DNA of 64,000 nucleotides from Colwellia sp. (GTDB lineage Bacteria > Pseudomonadota > Gammaproteobacteria > Enterobacterales > Alteromonadaceae), in assembly GCA_002733765.1 (NCBI GenBank), contig NVWU01000014.1, positions 66,608-130,607 of the forward strand. Reading direction: 5' to 3'. The notes under the pieces were generated by a model. It did no database searches, was not told the DNA's origin, and saw nothing but the letters and a program-made list of their open reading frames with translations. Of this stretch, positions 37,021 through 46,093 are shown piece after piece. The position numbers were made by a program, and so were the translations under genes. The number at the start of each line of letters is the position of its first letter. Within the stretch, counting starts at the first letter, position 1.

Positions 37021-38192
37021 TATGCGGTATAAAACTTCTTTTAGAGGCGTCAATAAAAAAAATAAAATTGTTTGGGCGCTTATCGGGGATGAAAAAGTGA
37101 CTAGCTCCCGTATACACGGGATAAATATTCATAATAAATTGGTTGAAAATGGGTATTTGTCATTAATTTGTCATTAATTTGGTATGAGCTGTCTACCAGT
37201 ATTCCCATTTATAAGAACCAATTTCATGTTTTAAAATCATTATTTATTGAGGGTGACATACTTGTAATCCAAAAAATAAAAAAAGATGAAGGCCTTATCC
37301 ATTTTTTTAATGAGTGCAGGGGTTAAGGTTTATTTTATTGATTGTGATTTACCTGTGTCTATAGATATTGGTAATCAAGTCGATAAGGTAATTGTGCCCT
37401 CAACTTTTTTAAAGAAAATATATGAATCCACAATTGACACAGATATTACTTGTATCAATGATGCACCAGAAATTTATATTGAGCCTATAGTGAACAATAT
37501 AATAAAAACAGCGTTTAAATGCGTTTGGTTTGGAACAAAAGATGGGGAGAAGTTCAACATTTAAAAGCGATAATAGATAATGATCCCAAATAAAAAAAAT
37601 GGTCCTTAACAACAATTTCTAATCACTTAGATGCCGATTATAAATGGGATAAAAACTCTTATCATTTTATCTCAACCTTTGATGCTGTACTTATTCCTAT
37701 TTTTGATAGCGAAGATGTAAGCTATGTTAAATCTTCAAATAGAGTATTACAGAGTATGGCATTAGGGGTTCCAGTTGTTGCGAGCTTTATTCCTTCATAT
37801 GAGGAAGTAATCCAAACCGAATTAATGGCTTTATCTGTAATTGTGACTTTGACTGGGTTGATGCGTTATTGTCTTTAGAAACGCCAGCGATTAAAAATCA
37901 CATTGTATTAAATGCATACCAAGTAGCTCAAAATCACAACGTTAGTAGTATTATTAAAGAGTGGGAGCGCACATTAGGTTTAAACTCTTGCTTTAAGGGC
38001 GAAGATAAAAACTTTCATAAAGTTAGCAAGAAATTAAGGTTTTTAGCCTATAGAAATCTTTTAAAAAAAGACGTTTTTTACCAGAACGATTATATGTCAG
38101 CAGCTTCATTAGGCGAAAAGGTGGAAGCATTGAGTGTGGTTGCTATGCTAATGTTTAAAAAGGCACTGAGAAAATTGCTACCCGCTAAATGA
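37021..38192 (+). pseudogene. Decaying glycosyltransferase gene with several frameshifts
   Basis: The plus strand reads MRYKTSFRGVNKKNKIVWAL, then IGDEKVTSSRIHGINIHNKL, until an 11-bp exact tandem duplication (TCATTAATTTG at 37160-37170 and 37171-37181) breaks the frame. It resumes as YELSTSIPIYKNQFHVLKS, shifts again near 37310 to SAGVKVYFIDCDLPVSIDIG, shifts near 37555 and meets a stop near 37594. It then reads DADYKWDKNSYHFISTFDAV and SNRVLQSMALGVPVVASFIP, and after another shift near 37825 ends ICNCDFDWVDALLSLETP to 38192. The SSRIH start and the S-x3-MALGVPVVAS donor-site motif indicate a GT-B glycosyltransferase. Short open frames within it are fragments, not genes. Confidence 0.75.
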
Positions 38193-38237
38193 AGCTGATT
38201 ATTTTCAAGAATTTTAAAGGAACTATGTGGTATTAAT

Positions 38238-39380
38238 ATGAAGAAAGCATTGTTTATTCTTAGTAATTTCACTAAAGGTGGGATTCAAACTCAAGCTGTA
38301 GCAATTGCGAGGCACTTACAACAAGAGCATCAGTTTATAATTGAATTTTGGTGTGTTGGTAAAATAGAGGCCAGTTTTATTGAGTTATTGGAAAAAGAGT
38401 CTTTCTTGTACCAGAAAGATGAAACGCTAAATAAGCTTTTTGTTAATAGCTATTATAAAAAAGGTAAATTCCAAAAACTAAAGCTACTCTTTAGAGCTTG
38501 GCAAGCGCTTTATAAATCTAAAAGTAGTGTGGTTTTTCCTTTTGCACAGCCATTACCTGTAAATTTATTATTTAAATTTAGTTTTATTAAACTTTCATTT
38601 TGGTTCGAACGAGGTGGATATATAAATCCAGAACCAAATAAACATACAATATTAGACAAAATTATAAGCTTTAATTCACCTACTTATATTGCCAACTCTA
38701 TACATGGAGCGAAAGCACTGGCAATTATGAGAGGGGTAAAGTTTGATGATGTTAAGGTTATTCGAAATGAATTAGTGCCTATGGTGAAGCCTAAAAGTGA
38801 GGGGTTTGATTTATCAGAATATAACATTACGCCGGGTAGCGTTATATTCGTTATGGTGGCAAATTTTTTTAATGAGAAAGATCATGAAACGTTAATTCGT
38901 GCATGGAAACTCATTTCTCCAGAACTTAGTGCTAAACTGCTTTTTGCGGGTTTGGGAGGCCCATCCTATTGTATAGATAATAATGAAAAAATGAAAAAAT
39001 TAACTGAACAGTTAAATTTAGGTGATGATATATTGTTTTTGGGGCAAAATTGTAATATTGCTTCATTATTAGAAGTTGCGGATGTAGGTGTTTTATCTAG
39101 TCTGAGTGAAGGCTGTCCTAATGCCGTTTTGGAATATATGTCGGCAAAGCTTCCTCTTTTAGTTACTGAAATACCAGGTATAGTGGAAATAATACCAAAG
39201 AATAATTTCACTTTCCAAGCGAAGGATGTAAATTCTTGTTATATAGGAATAAAAAAACTATTAGCCTCTAAAGATGAGTTAGAAAGTATTGGTGTAGCTA
39301 ATTATGAGCATTTATTAGAACACTTTTGTTCTGGCTTGATGTATGACAAGTATTCAAAACTAGTTTCAGTCATAAAGTAA
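38238..39380 (+). CDS. Glycosyltransferase family 4
   Basis: 380 residues, GT-B. The N-terminus KKALFILSNFTKGGIQTQAV carries the Gly-Gly acceptor loop. The C-terminal domain starts GSVIFVMVANFFNEKDHETL (about 196) and has SSLSEGCPNAVLEYMSAKLP (about 290) with the paired glutamates. It is the first intact gene of the plus-strand glycosyltransferase set, directly after the decayed gene. AAAGGAACT lies upstream of the ATG. It probably adds a sugar to the EPS unit. Confidence 0.87.
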   Translation: MKKALFILSNFTKGGIQTQAVAIARHLQQEHQFIIEFWCVGKIEASFIELLEKESFLYQKDETLNKLFVNSYYKKGKFQKLKLLFRAWQALYKSKSSVVFPFAQPLPVNLLFKFSFIKLSFWFERGGYINPEPNKHTILDKIISFNSPTYIANSIHGAKALAIMRGVKFDDVKVIRNELVPMVKPKSEGFDLSEYNITPGSVIFVMVANFFNEKDHETLIRAWKLISPELSAKLLFAGLGGPSYCIDNNEKMKKLTEQLNLGDDILFLGQNCNIASLLEVADVGVLSSLSEGCPNAVLEYMSAKLPLLVTEIPGIVEIIPKNNFTFQAKDVNSCYIGIKKLLASKDELESIGVANYEHLLEHFCSGLMYDKYSKLVSVIK

Positions 39381-39397
39381 AATTTAGGAATATATTT

Positions 39398-40306
39398 ATG
39401 GACTTATCAATTGTTTTTTCTACTTTTAAAAGTGAAAACATTTTAGAAAAATCGCTTAAAGCGTATTGCAACATAGAAACTAATTACGCTTGGGAATTAA
39501 TTATTGTTGATAATGCTTGCAGGGAAGAAACTCGTAAGGTTGTTGCAAAGTATAAGCAAAAATTACCTATAGTGTTTCTTGAGCAACCTAAGCAAGGTAA
39601 AAACAATGCGTTGAACAAGGCGATACCTATTATACAGGGGGAGTTAGTTCTGTTCACAGACAACGACATTATTCCTGAAAGTAATATTGTTGATGTGTAT
39701 GTTGGGGCAGGTAAAACTTACCCTGATATTGATGTTTTTGGTGGGAGAATTTTACCAGATATAAAGCTTCCATCATGGATTGATACATCATTAGGGAGAA
39801 TTCGTTCAGCGTTTGGTATTTTTGATAAAGGTGATAGCGATGTTATGTTGCCGCCCATGGAAGTTTGGGGTGGTAATATGATGTTACGCACGCTTCTCTT
39901 TAAAGATGGTATGAGTTTCAATACAAAAGTTGGACCTAGTGGTAGTAACTACGTGATGGGAAGTGAAACAGAGTTATTGAAAAGGTTAGAAGCAAATGGC
40001 CACCAAGGTATGTATATTGCCAATAGTATAGTTCAGCATCAAATTAGAAGTGAACAATTAACAATTAATTGGTTAAAGCATCGTACTTATCGATTAGGGC
40101 GCGGCGTAGCGAATGGCGAGAAAGACGATTCAGCGCAATTATTTGGTATACCAAGGTATCTTATTAAAAGTATTATTTTTGATAGTCTTCGAGTGTTGGG
40201 TACTATTGTATTGTTAAAGTCGAAGAAAGAAAAAAATAAGTCCTTTATGGATCTTTATTTCAATTTAGGCAGATTCGCACAGTTTAGAAACATGAGTAAA
40301 ACTTGA
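39398..40306 (+). CDS. Glycosyltransferase family 2
   Basis: 302 residues, GT-A. It has MDLSIVFSTFKSENILEKSL, WELIIVDNACREETRK, EQPKQGKNNALNKAI and the metal motif VLFTDNDIIPES (about 87). GGNMMLRTLLF and a late YVMGSETELLKRLEANG follow. No strong membrane segments are seen apart from a hydrophobic stretch near the C-terminus. It lies 17 bp after the GT4 gene, in the same direction, and is followed by a REPIN-like element. An inverting transferase acting on the EPS unit; donor unknown. Confidence 0.87.
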   Translation: MDLSIVFSTFKSENILEKSLKAYCNIETNYAWELIIVDNACREETRKVVAKYKQKLPIVFLEQPKQGKNNALNKAIPIIQGELVLFTDNDIIPESNIVDVYVGAGKTYPDIDVFGGRILPDIKLPSWIDTSLGRIRSAFGIFDKGDSDVMLPPMEVWGGNMMLRTLLFKDGMSFNTKVGPSGSNYVMGSETELLKRLEANGHQGMYIANSIVQHQIRSEQLTINWLKHRTYRLGRGVANGEKDDSAQLFGIPRYLIKSIIFDSLRVLGTIVLLKSKKEKNKSFMDLYFNLGRFAQFRNMSKT

Positions 40307-40394
40307 TATCTCATTTTACTGTAACTTTTATGTGTTCATGAAAGTTACTTTTAATATTAAAATCTATTTTTGAAGTAACCATGCCCAATATTCA

Positions 40395-40482
40395 CGTCAT
40401 CCCCGTAGTCACTAAATCGGGGATGGAATCTCAGTGTTTAAAAGCCTAGACTCCCTATTTAAAGACCTCGGGAGTGACGATA
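40395..40482 (+). repeat. REPIN-like double hairpin, copy B
   Basis: Starts GTCATCCCCGTAGTCACTAA with hairpin CCCCG...CGGGG, and ends CCTCGGGAGTGACGATAGG. The two arms are inverted versions of each other (GTCATCCCCG versus the complement GTCACTCCCG). It sits in the 215-bp gap between two converging glycosyltransferase genes. Confidence 0.8.
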
Positions 40483-40521
40483 GGTGAATAGATACCTTTT
40501 GTATTAAATATAGCCGTTACA

Positions 40522-41355
40522 TTAGGTGAGTTTTGGATATATTAGGGTCATGATTTTTCCTAAGCCAAACAATAATTTTCTTTCCACACCGGAACATTTA
40601 CCGCCAGACGTCATAAAGGTTTTATATATATATTTAGACGAGAGCCCTTTATGTTGCCTAAATGTGTGCCAATGTTTTTTTAAAAGTTGGCAATGCCCAA
40701 TTAATATGGTTCGACCGTTTGATGAAATGTTGCCATGGCCCATTCGCCTAACCTTAGTAAGTGCTTGATTGATAAAACCTATTCTAAACCCTTGTTGAAC
40801 TAGGCGTATGCTTAATTCATGATCTTCAGAGCAGCGTATTTTTTGATCAAAATAGTTAACCGCTTCTAACGACGCTTTAGTAATAAGCAATGAGGGTGGG
40901 GTAACTTGCATTGACTCTAGTAGATCAACAATTGTTAAGTCAAACGGTTTATCAACAAATGTTGATAGATCACCTGTTTTGTCAAATGTAGTGACCCCGG
41001 TATGGCAGGCTGAAAAGTGCGGGTGTTCCGCTAAAAAGGCTAACTGTAATTCAAGTTTATTGGGTAACCACATATCATCAGCGTCTAAAAAAGCAATCAA
41101 AGTACTGGTTGCCGCTTTAGCGCCAGTATTTCTAGCCGTAGATACGCCTTTATTTTCTTCAAAGTCTATTACTGTTATATCATCATATTGAGATAAAAAT
41201 TCCAGTGCTTTAGCGCCACAACCGTCATTTACAACAATAACCTCTTTAGGTTGAATTGTTTGCTGTTTTATTGATTGGTATGTTTCGTCAAAAAACTCTT
41301 CAGCATGATAAAAAGGAATTACGACACTAATCGATGGGGTCATTAAATATTCCAT
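40522..41355 (-). CDS. Glycosyltransferase family 2
   Basis: 277 residues, GT-A, with SVVIPFYHAEEFFDETYQSI (about 8), EVIVVNDGCGAKALEF, NKGVSTARNTGAK, the metal motif AFLDADDMWLPNKLE (about 90) and CSEDHELSIRLVQQGF. It is the only gene on the minus strand in this glycosyltransferase block, opposite to both neighbours. A REPIN-like element lies on its downstream side. This suggests a separately inserted gene. Acceptor and donor are unknown. Confidence 0.87.
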   Translation of the reverse strand: MEYLMTPSISVVIPFYHAEEFFDETYQSIKQQTIQPKEVIVVNDGCGAKALEFLSQYDDITVIDFEENKGVSTARNTGAKAATSTLIAFLDADDMWLPNKLELQLAFLAEHPHFSACHTGVTTFDKTGDLSTFVDKPFDLTIVDLLESMQVTPPSLLITKASLEAVNYFDQKIRCSEDHELSIRLVQQGFRIGFINQALTKVRRMGHGNISSNGRTILIGHCQLLKKHWHTFRQHKGLSSKYIYKTFMTSGGKCSGVERKLLFGLGKIMTLIYPKLT

Positions 41356-41529
41356 TGTTGGATTTTAGTTAATTAGCTATTAAATGTACTTTTAATCTAA
41401 TTACCATTCAAGCTTTTAGACCTATTTCTTTTCATTATAAGGAAGATGTAGTAATTTAGGCATAATAAAAGGTAATGTTTATTGTTACGGGCGAGTTGCT
41501 TTTGTAAGTTGCTTTTATAAGGGAATAAA

Positions 41530-42681
41530 ATGCAAAAAAATGAAAAACCACTGAATATTTTACAACTAACATTGTCATTTGAGAATGGCGGTCGAAAAGA
41601 AGCGATTAGAAACCTTGCTGCGGGTATGCAAGAAGCGGGTCATAAAGTTTTTTTAGGTTGTGTTTCTCATTTAGGCGCAGAGCAAAAAGATTTAACCGTA
41701 TTTGAAGGTTCGGTCGTATTTAACCGACAAAAATTATTCGACCTTAAAGCGGCAAAACAATTGGCTCAATATTGTGCTGCTCATCAAATAGATTTAATAC
41801 ATACCCATGATGCGGGCAGCTTATTTTTTTCATCACTAGCCAAATACTCTTTCAATAAAACGCCTCCCCAAATTATGACTTTTCATCGTTCTTTAAATTT
41901 TGAAACAGCAAGTTTTAAGAATAAATTACGTAATGTGTTTTCATTATTAGTGACAGAAGGTGTAATTACTGTTTCAAATGCACGAGGTCGTGATTTTATT
42001 GCAAGCAATTTAATTAAACCTAAAAGGTTGAAGTTAATTAATCTTTCTGCAGATATAAACCGATTTACATTTGACCTTGATGCGAGAGAGCGCATTAGAG
42101 ACAGTTTTTCTATTAAATCTACAGATATAGTTTGTGGTGCAATGGGACATTTTGGACTAGAAAAAGGTATTGATGTGGTGATTAAAGGTTTTTCTGACCT
42201 TCAGCAGCGTCTTGGTGAAGAAGCGAGATCAGTACATTTAATGATTTTAGGCAAGGGCAACGAAAAAGATACACAGAGGTTGCAGCAGCTTATCAGTGGT
42301 TTAAAAATAGAGCGTGTTATTTTTGCTGGTTTTCATCCTGATCCTGAATCATATTTTTCGGCATTCGATATTTTTTTACACTCCCCAAGAGAAGAAAATG
42401 GCGCAACGGTATTATTTGAAGCAATGGCAACAGGCCTACCTATAGTGGGTTCTTTAATCGGTGGTGTTCCTGAGGCTATAGTAGAAAATGAAACAGGTTT
42501 ATTAGTGGATAGCGATACGCCTAAGCAATTAGCTGACGCAGCCCAGAAAATAATTGTTAATAATGAGCTTAGAGGTTTTATGGGATTGGAAGGCTTTAAA
42601 AGATGCTACCAAAATTTTACGCGAGAACATTATTTTAACAGGCATGTCGATTTTTATAGAGAAATTTTAAAACACAATTAA
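41530..42681 (+). CDS. Glycosyltransferase family 4
   Basis: 383 residues, GT-B: LNILQLTLSFENGGRKEAIR at the N-terminus, DLIHTHDAGSLFFSSLAKYS in the first domain, IVCGAMGHFGLEKGIDVVIK opening the second, and EENGATVLFEAMATGLPIVG (about 290) with the EX7E residues. AAGGGAATAAA precedes the ATG. It is followed 23 bp later by the GT-A-like gene, so the two form a pair. Confidence 0.88.
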   Translation: MQKNEKPLNILQLTLSFENGGRKEAIRNLAAGMQEAGHKVFLGCVSHLGAEQKDLTVFEGSVVFNRQKLFDLKAAKQLAQYCAAHQIDLIHTHDAGSLFFSSLAKYSFNKTPPQIMTFHRSLNFETASFKNKLRNVFSLLVTEGVITVSNARGRDFIASNLIKPKRLKLINLSADINRFTFDLDARERIRDSFSIKSTDIVCGAMGHFGLEKGIDVVIKGFSDLQQRLGEEARSVHLMILGKGNEKDTQRLQQLISGLKIERVIFAGFHPDPESYFSAFDIFLHSPREENGATVLFEAMATGLPIVGSLIGGVPEAIVENETGLLVDSDTPKQLADAAQKIIVNNELRGFMGLEGFKRCYQNFTREHYFNRHVDFYREILKHN

Positions 42682-42704
42682 AAATAGATTAAAAAGGAAA
42701 AGTA

Positions 42705-43697
42705 ATGACTACTATCACAATCGTTATAACACCTAGAGAACGATACTACGGTGTTATTGAGTGCATTGACGCCGTTTGTAATAATACCGATGAGCCATTC
42801 GATTTAATAATTACCGACATTGGTTACCCTAAAGCACTTATTAAGCAAGTTGAGCAACGGATTAAGAGTATACCTAATGCTAAAATAATTGATTATGGCG
42901 GCATGGTTACGCCCATGAAAGTGTTTGAGCATTTAGTGCCTATTATTAAAACTGATATGTTGGTTTGGGTTGAAACTGACACCACTGTTTTACCCGGTTG
43001 GATGCCCCCTTTGATTCAAAGTATTAACGATGGTGCCTCTTTTGTATCGCCATTAACGCTAGAAAAAGAAGGTGTTGATCAGGGCGCTAAAATTCGAAAT
43101 CATCTATATACTTGTAAAATATTGGTTGTTGAGTATGAAGGTGTAGACTACTTAATTGAAGCTAAAGAATATAGAAGAGATCTACCCGAAAACATACCTG
43201 ATGAAATTAGGCCAACAGAAACGTTTGAATGGCATACAGTGGCTTTTAAAACTCAAGACCTACAGGAAATTGACTTTCCAGACATGGTGATGAGACAACA
43301 AATAGACATCCCTATGCAATTAAGGGCTCAAGGTAAAACGATGGTTGCTAACCCTCATTCAAAAGTTATATTTGATAATTTATGCACTCGATTAACACTT
43401 AGAGACATGAAATATTTCTTTTTTGTTTGGTCGCACAAGCTTAATGAAAAGTCGCACCGTGAGTTTGAAAAAAGGTGGGGCTATAATTTTTATTCAGAGC
43501 AGTCGATTTATAACTGGGTTTTTCGTCGTAAGGCCTTTTTGATTTGCAGGTTCTTTTTTATTCCTATCCCTTTAGCAAATAAGATTACGGGTTTATGCAA
43601 AAGAATATTTTGTAAGGATTGGGACCCTCTCAAGGATCCTATCGGCGATGCAAGGCAGTTATCTCAAGAAATTGGAAGCCCAGAGCCTAATCGTTAA
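42705..43697 (+). CDS. Divergent GT-A-fold glycosyltransferase-like protein
   Basis: 330 residues. ITIVITPRERYYGVIECIDA begins the fold, DLIITDIG and MLVWVETDTTVLPGWMPPLI (about 85-105) are where a family-2 DxD metal site is expected, and here the order is ETDTT. The C-terminal part is long and basic with aromatic residues (FFFVWSHKLNEKSHREFEKR) and a hydrophobic stretch near 275-290. It is clearly related to family 2 but weakly. Start ATG has AAAAGGAAA. A REPIN-like element follows. Confidence 0.7.
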   Translation: MTTITIVITPRERYYGVIECIDAVCNNTDEPFDLIITDIGYPKALIKQVEQRIKSIPNAKIIDYGGMVTPMKVFEHLVPIIKTDMLVWVETDTTVLPGWMPPLIQSINDGASFVSPLTLEKEGVDQGAKIRNHLYTCKILVVEYEGVDYLIEAKEYRRDLPENIPDEIRPTETFEWHTVAFKTQDLQEIDFPDMVMRQQIDIPMQLRAQGKTMVANPHSKVIFDNLCTRLTLRDMKYFFFVWSHKLNEKSHREFEKRWGYNFYSEQSIYNWVFRRKAFLICRFFFIPIPLANKITGLCKRIFCKDWDPLKDPIGDARQLSQEIGSPEPNR

Positions 43698-43744
43698 AGC
43701 AGTTGAAGGCAACAATGTCTTTATAAATTGTAACTATTCACCTA

Positions 43745-43830
43745 TTGTCACTCCCGAGGCCTTTAAATCGGGAGTCTAGGCGTGATTCCACCCCAGATTT
43801 AGTGACTACGGGGATGACGATACACAACTG
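43745..43830 (-). repeat. REPIN-like double hairpin, copy C (inverted)
   Basis: Read on the minus strand it is the same element as copies A and B: GTCATCCCCGTAGTCACTAA at its start and CCTCGGGAGTGAC at its end, with intact arms ACTCCCGA...TCGGGAGT. It lies in the 293-bp gap before the next glycosyltransferase gene; otherwise the gap shows nothing but AT-rich sequence. Confidence 0.8.
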
Positions 43831-43990
43831 GAATTACGTGAATACTAAGCATGGTGAATAGTTACTATAAATTTAGTGATGTTGTTGGTTTGTCTTTCCG
43901 GTACAACCGTATAAAATTCACATTACTTATTAACGATATACTTATATAAAACGAATGTGATATCACATGCATTTCTTGTAGAAATTAATT

Positions 43991-45061
43991 ATGAAACAGA
44001 AAAATTACCCAATTAAAGTGGCACATATTATTGGTAGTCTTAATATTGGTGGTGCTGAACGGTTCATTATAGATTTATCCGTGGCTCAAAAAGAGCTGAA
44101 TATAAAACCCGCTATTATTTCATTAGGGAACCCTGATGATACACTTGTTTCTGTTTGTAAAGCGAAGAATATAGCGGTTGCCTCTTATTCAAGTCGTTCC
44201 TATATAAAATTGTGCCGGGTTTTTATTGTCTTGTTAAAATTCGACGTTATTCATGTTCACTCTCCGCACGCTTTAAAGTACTTGCGTTTATTTCTACCTT
44301 TATTAAAGAAAAAAGTTATTTATACTCGCCATGGTGCTTCGCCATACTCAACCGATTATTGGTTGAAATTTCATAAAAAAATCAAGAAATTAGTCTCTGC
44401 TATAACGTTTGTTTCACAAGAAGGCAAATATAATTTTCATCAAGCTCATGGTTGGAAAAATGTCACTAGCGTTGTTGTTGATAACGGTGTTCTGATAGAA
44501 CCTGTAAAAAAAGTACCTGATAATAATGGGATATTAAGAATTGGATCTGTTGGCAGGGTTATTCCTTTAAAAAATCAGACCGGATTACTCAAAGCGGTTC
44601 AACGATTACCCGCTACCTTACAACGTGGTGTAGAGGTACACTTTTTTGGTGATGGGCGAAGTTTGGCCGATCTAAAAACATTCTATAAAGTACAAACGCC
44701 TGATTTAGCGGTGACTTTTCACGGTATGGTGAGTGATCGAGAGCTTATTTATTCATCTTTAGATTTACTCGTTGTCACGTCAGAAACTGAAGGGCTATCT
44801 ATGGTGATAATTGAAGCGATGGCCAATAGCATTCCTGTTATCGCAACCAATGTGGGAGGAAATCCAAGGTTAGTGAAACATAAAAAAACAGGGTGGTTGT
44901 TTGAATATGACGATGATGAAACGTTAGCCGAGCAAATAATGAACCTTATTGATAATAGAGAGCTCGTTGACGAAATTGGCGCTAACGCTCTTTCTTATAT
45001 TAGAGACAATTTTTCAATTAAAGCCTCAGCAAAAAAATATCAAAATCTGTATGAAAGATAA
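43991..45061 (+). CDS. Glycosyltransferase family 4
   Basis: 356 residues, GT-B: VAHIIGSLNIGGAERFIIDL at the N-terminus (Gly-Gly-Ala-Glu loop), DVIHVHSPHALKYLR, LRIGSVGRVIPLKNQTGLLK starting the donor domain, and ETEGLSMVIIEAMANSIPVI (about 265) with the EX7E residues. Its 3' end overlaps the ATG of the membrane phosphatase-like gene by 11 bp, indicating coupling. Confidence 0.88.
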   Translation: MKQKNYPIKVAHIIGSLNIGGAERFIIDLSVAQKELNIKPAIISLGNPDDTLVSVCKAKNIAVASYSSRSYIKLCRVFIVLLKFDVIHVHSPHALKYLRLFLPLLKKKVIYTRHGASPYSTDYWLKFHKKIKKLVSAITFVSQEGKYNFHQAHGWKNVTSVVVDNGVLIEPVKKVPDNNGILRIGSVGRVIPLKNQTGLLKAVQRLPATLQRGVEVHFFGDGRSLADLKTFYKVQTPDLAVTFHGMVSDRELIYSSLDLLVVTSETEGLSMVIIEAMANSIPVIATNVGGNPRLVKHKKTGWLFEYDDDETLAEQIMNLIDNRELVDEIGANALSYIRDNFSIKASAKKYQNLYER

Positions 45062-46055
45062 AATAAAAAAATGGATAATAACAAATACCCGACGCTTTAT
45101 TTCGCCATACCTTATTTTTTGTAGTCTTGTCTGTTTTATTGTTACTTTGCTTCCTTGGTGGCCTTCATTTGATAGCTTAATTATACTTAAGTACATACTA
45201 TTGTTTGGTCCGCGTTGGTGGTTATTGATTGTTGTACTTTTTATTTTACTAGGCTGGTATGTTCTGTCGAAACAGCAAAAGATAATGTTTTTTATTCTTA
45301 TTTTACTTTCCTTCAACTATCTTGATTTTCAATTACCACAATTTTGGCATGGTAATAGTTCAGGTAAAGAGATTAAAATTATTAGTGCTAATATCGGTGG
45401 TGGTGGATCGAAAGAAGTTATACAGCTATTAGTTGCCATTGAACAACCTGATATATTGCTTTTACAAGAAGCCCGAAAAATTAATTTACCTAAATTGTTC
45501 GGAGAGCAATACTTTAGTGAATGTGTATCAGGATTGTGTATTGTGAGTAAATATCCTTTTGAAAATACTGATTCATTAAGCAGAAAAATTTTTGGGGGCT
45601 GGGGCCAGTTTGCACGTTTCTATAAAATAGATATTTTAGGTAAAGAGGTATTGTTAGCTAATATCCATTTAGAAACGCCTCGGTCGGCTTTGATGAGCAT
45701 TTTATACTTATCGCCTGATCAAGCTTTAGCTGAAAGAGTAGAAAGTAACCGTGAGTTAGAGGCTAATTTACTTAATTTATGGGCCGAGAATAAGCCTTAT
45801 ACAATAATAGCGGGTGATTTTAATATGCCTGCGGATGAAAATCTTTATCAACAGAATTTCTCTATGCTTAATAATGCCTTAGAAGTTAAAGGTTTTGCTT
45901 TTAATCGAACTAAATATACCTCTTGGCATGGCGTAAAAATTGACCATATATTATATTCGGATGGAATATCTTTATCGTCAGTAGAGGTTGTTGAACTGGT
46001 AAAAGGTGATCATCGGCCTGTTATGGCTACTTTGGTAATTAAAGCGGTTGAATAG
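45051..46055 (+). CDS. Membrane-anchored endonuclease/exonuclease/phosphatase (EEP) family protein
   Basis: 334 residues from ATG 45051; the same frame is open from 44949, but that reading lies inside the upstream gene. Three membrane segments (about 15-100) precede an EEP domain: EIKIISANIGGGG (about 112), ILLLQEARK (catalytic Glu), LLANIHLETPRS, IIAGDFNMPADE (Asp/Asn), KIDHILYSDG and the final GDHRPVMATL (His). This fold hydrolyses phosphodiesters or phosphomonoesters. In an EPS cluster a lipid-phosphate or sugar-phosphate substrate at the membrane is more likely than DNA; that is inference. Confidence 0.85.
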   Translation: MKDKIKKWIITNTRRFISPYLIFCSLVCFIVTLLPWWPSFDSLIILKYILLFGPRWWLLIVVLFILLGWYVLSKQQKIMFFILILLSFNYLDFQLPQFWHGNSSGKEIKIISANIGGGGSKEVIQLLVAIEQPDILLLQEARKINLPKLFGEQYFSECVSGLCIVSKYPFENTDSLSRKIFGGWGQFARFYKIDILGKEVLLANIHLETPRSALMSILYLSPDQALAERVESNRELEANLLNLWAENKPYTIIAGDFNMPADENLYQQNFSMLNNALEVKGFAFNRTKYTSWHGVKIDHILYSDGISLSSVEVVELVKGDHRPVMATLVIKAVE

Positions 46056-46093
46056 GTGATTAAATGGTGCATATTCACAATAATGGCTGGGAA

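Noticed and set aside
36935-37132. 65-codon minus-strand open frame
   Set aside because: It is the shadow of the decayed glycosyltransferase, whose plus-strand reading has recognisable motifs.
34805-43830. REPIN-like elements as simple terminators
   Set aside because: They have no T-runs, occur in both orientations, and share sequence over about 85 bp, which fits a dispersed repeat family better.
44949-45050. Upstream extension of the EEP protein
   Set aside because: It lies entirely inside the GT4 gene; ATG 45051 starts just before the first membrane segment.
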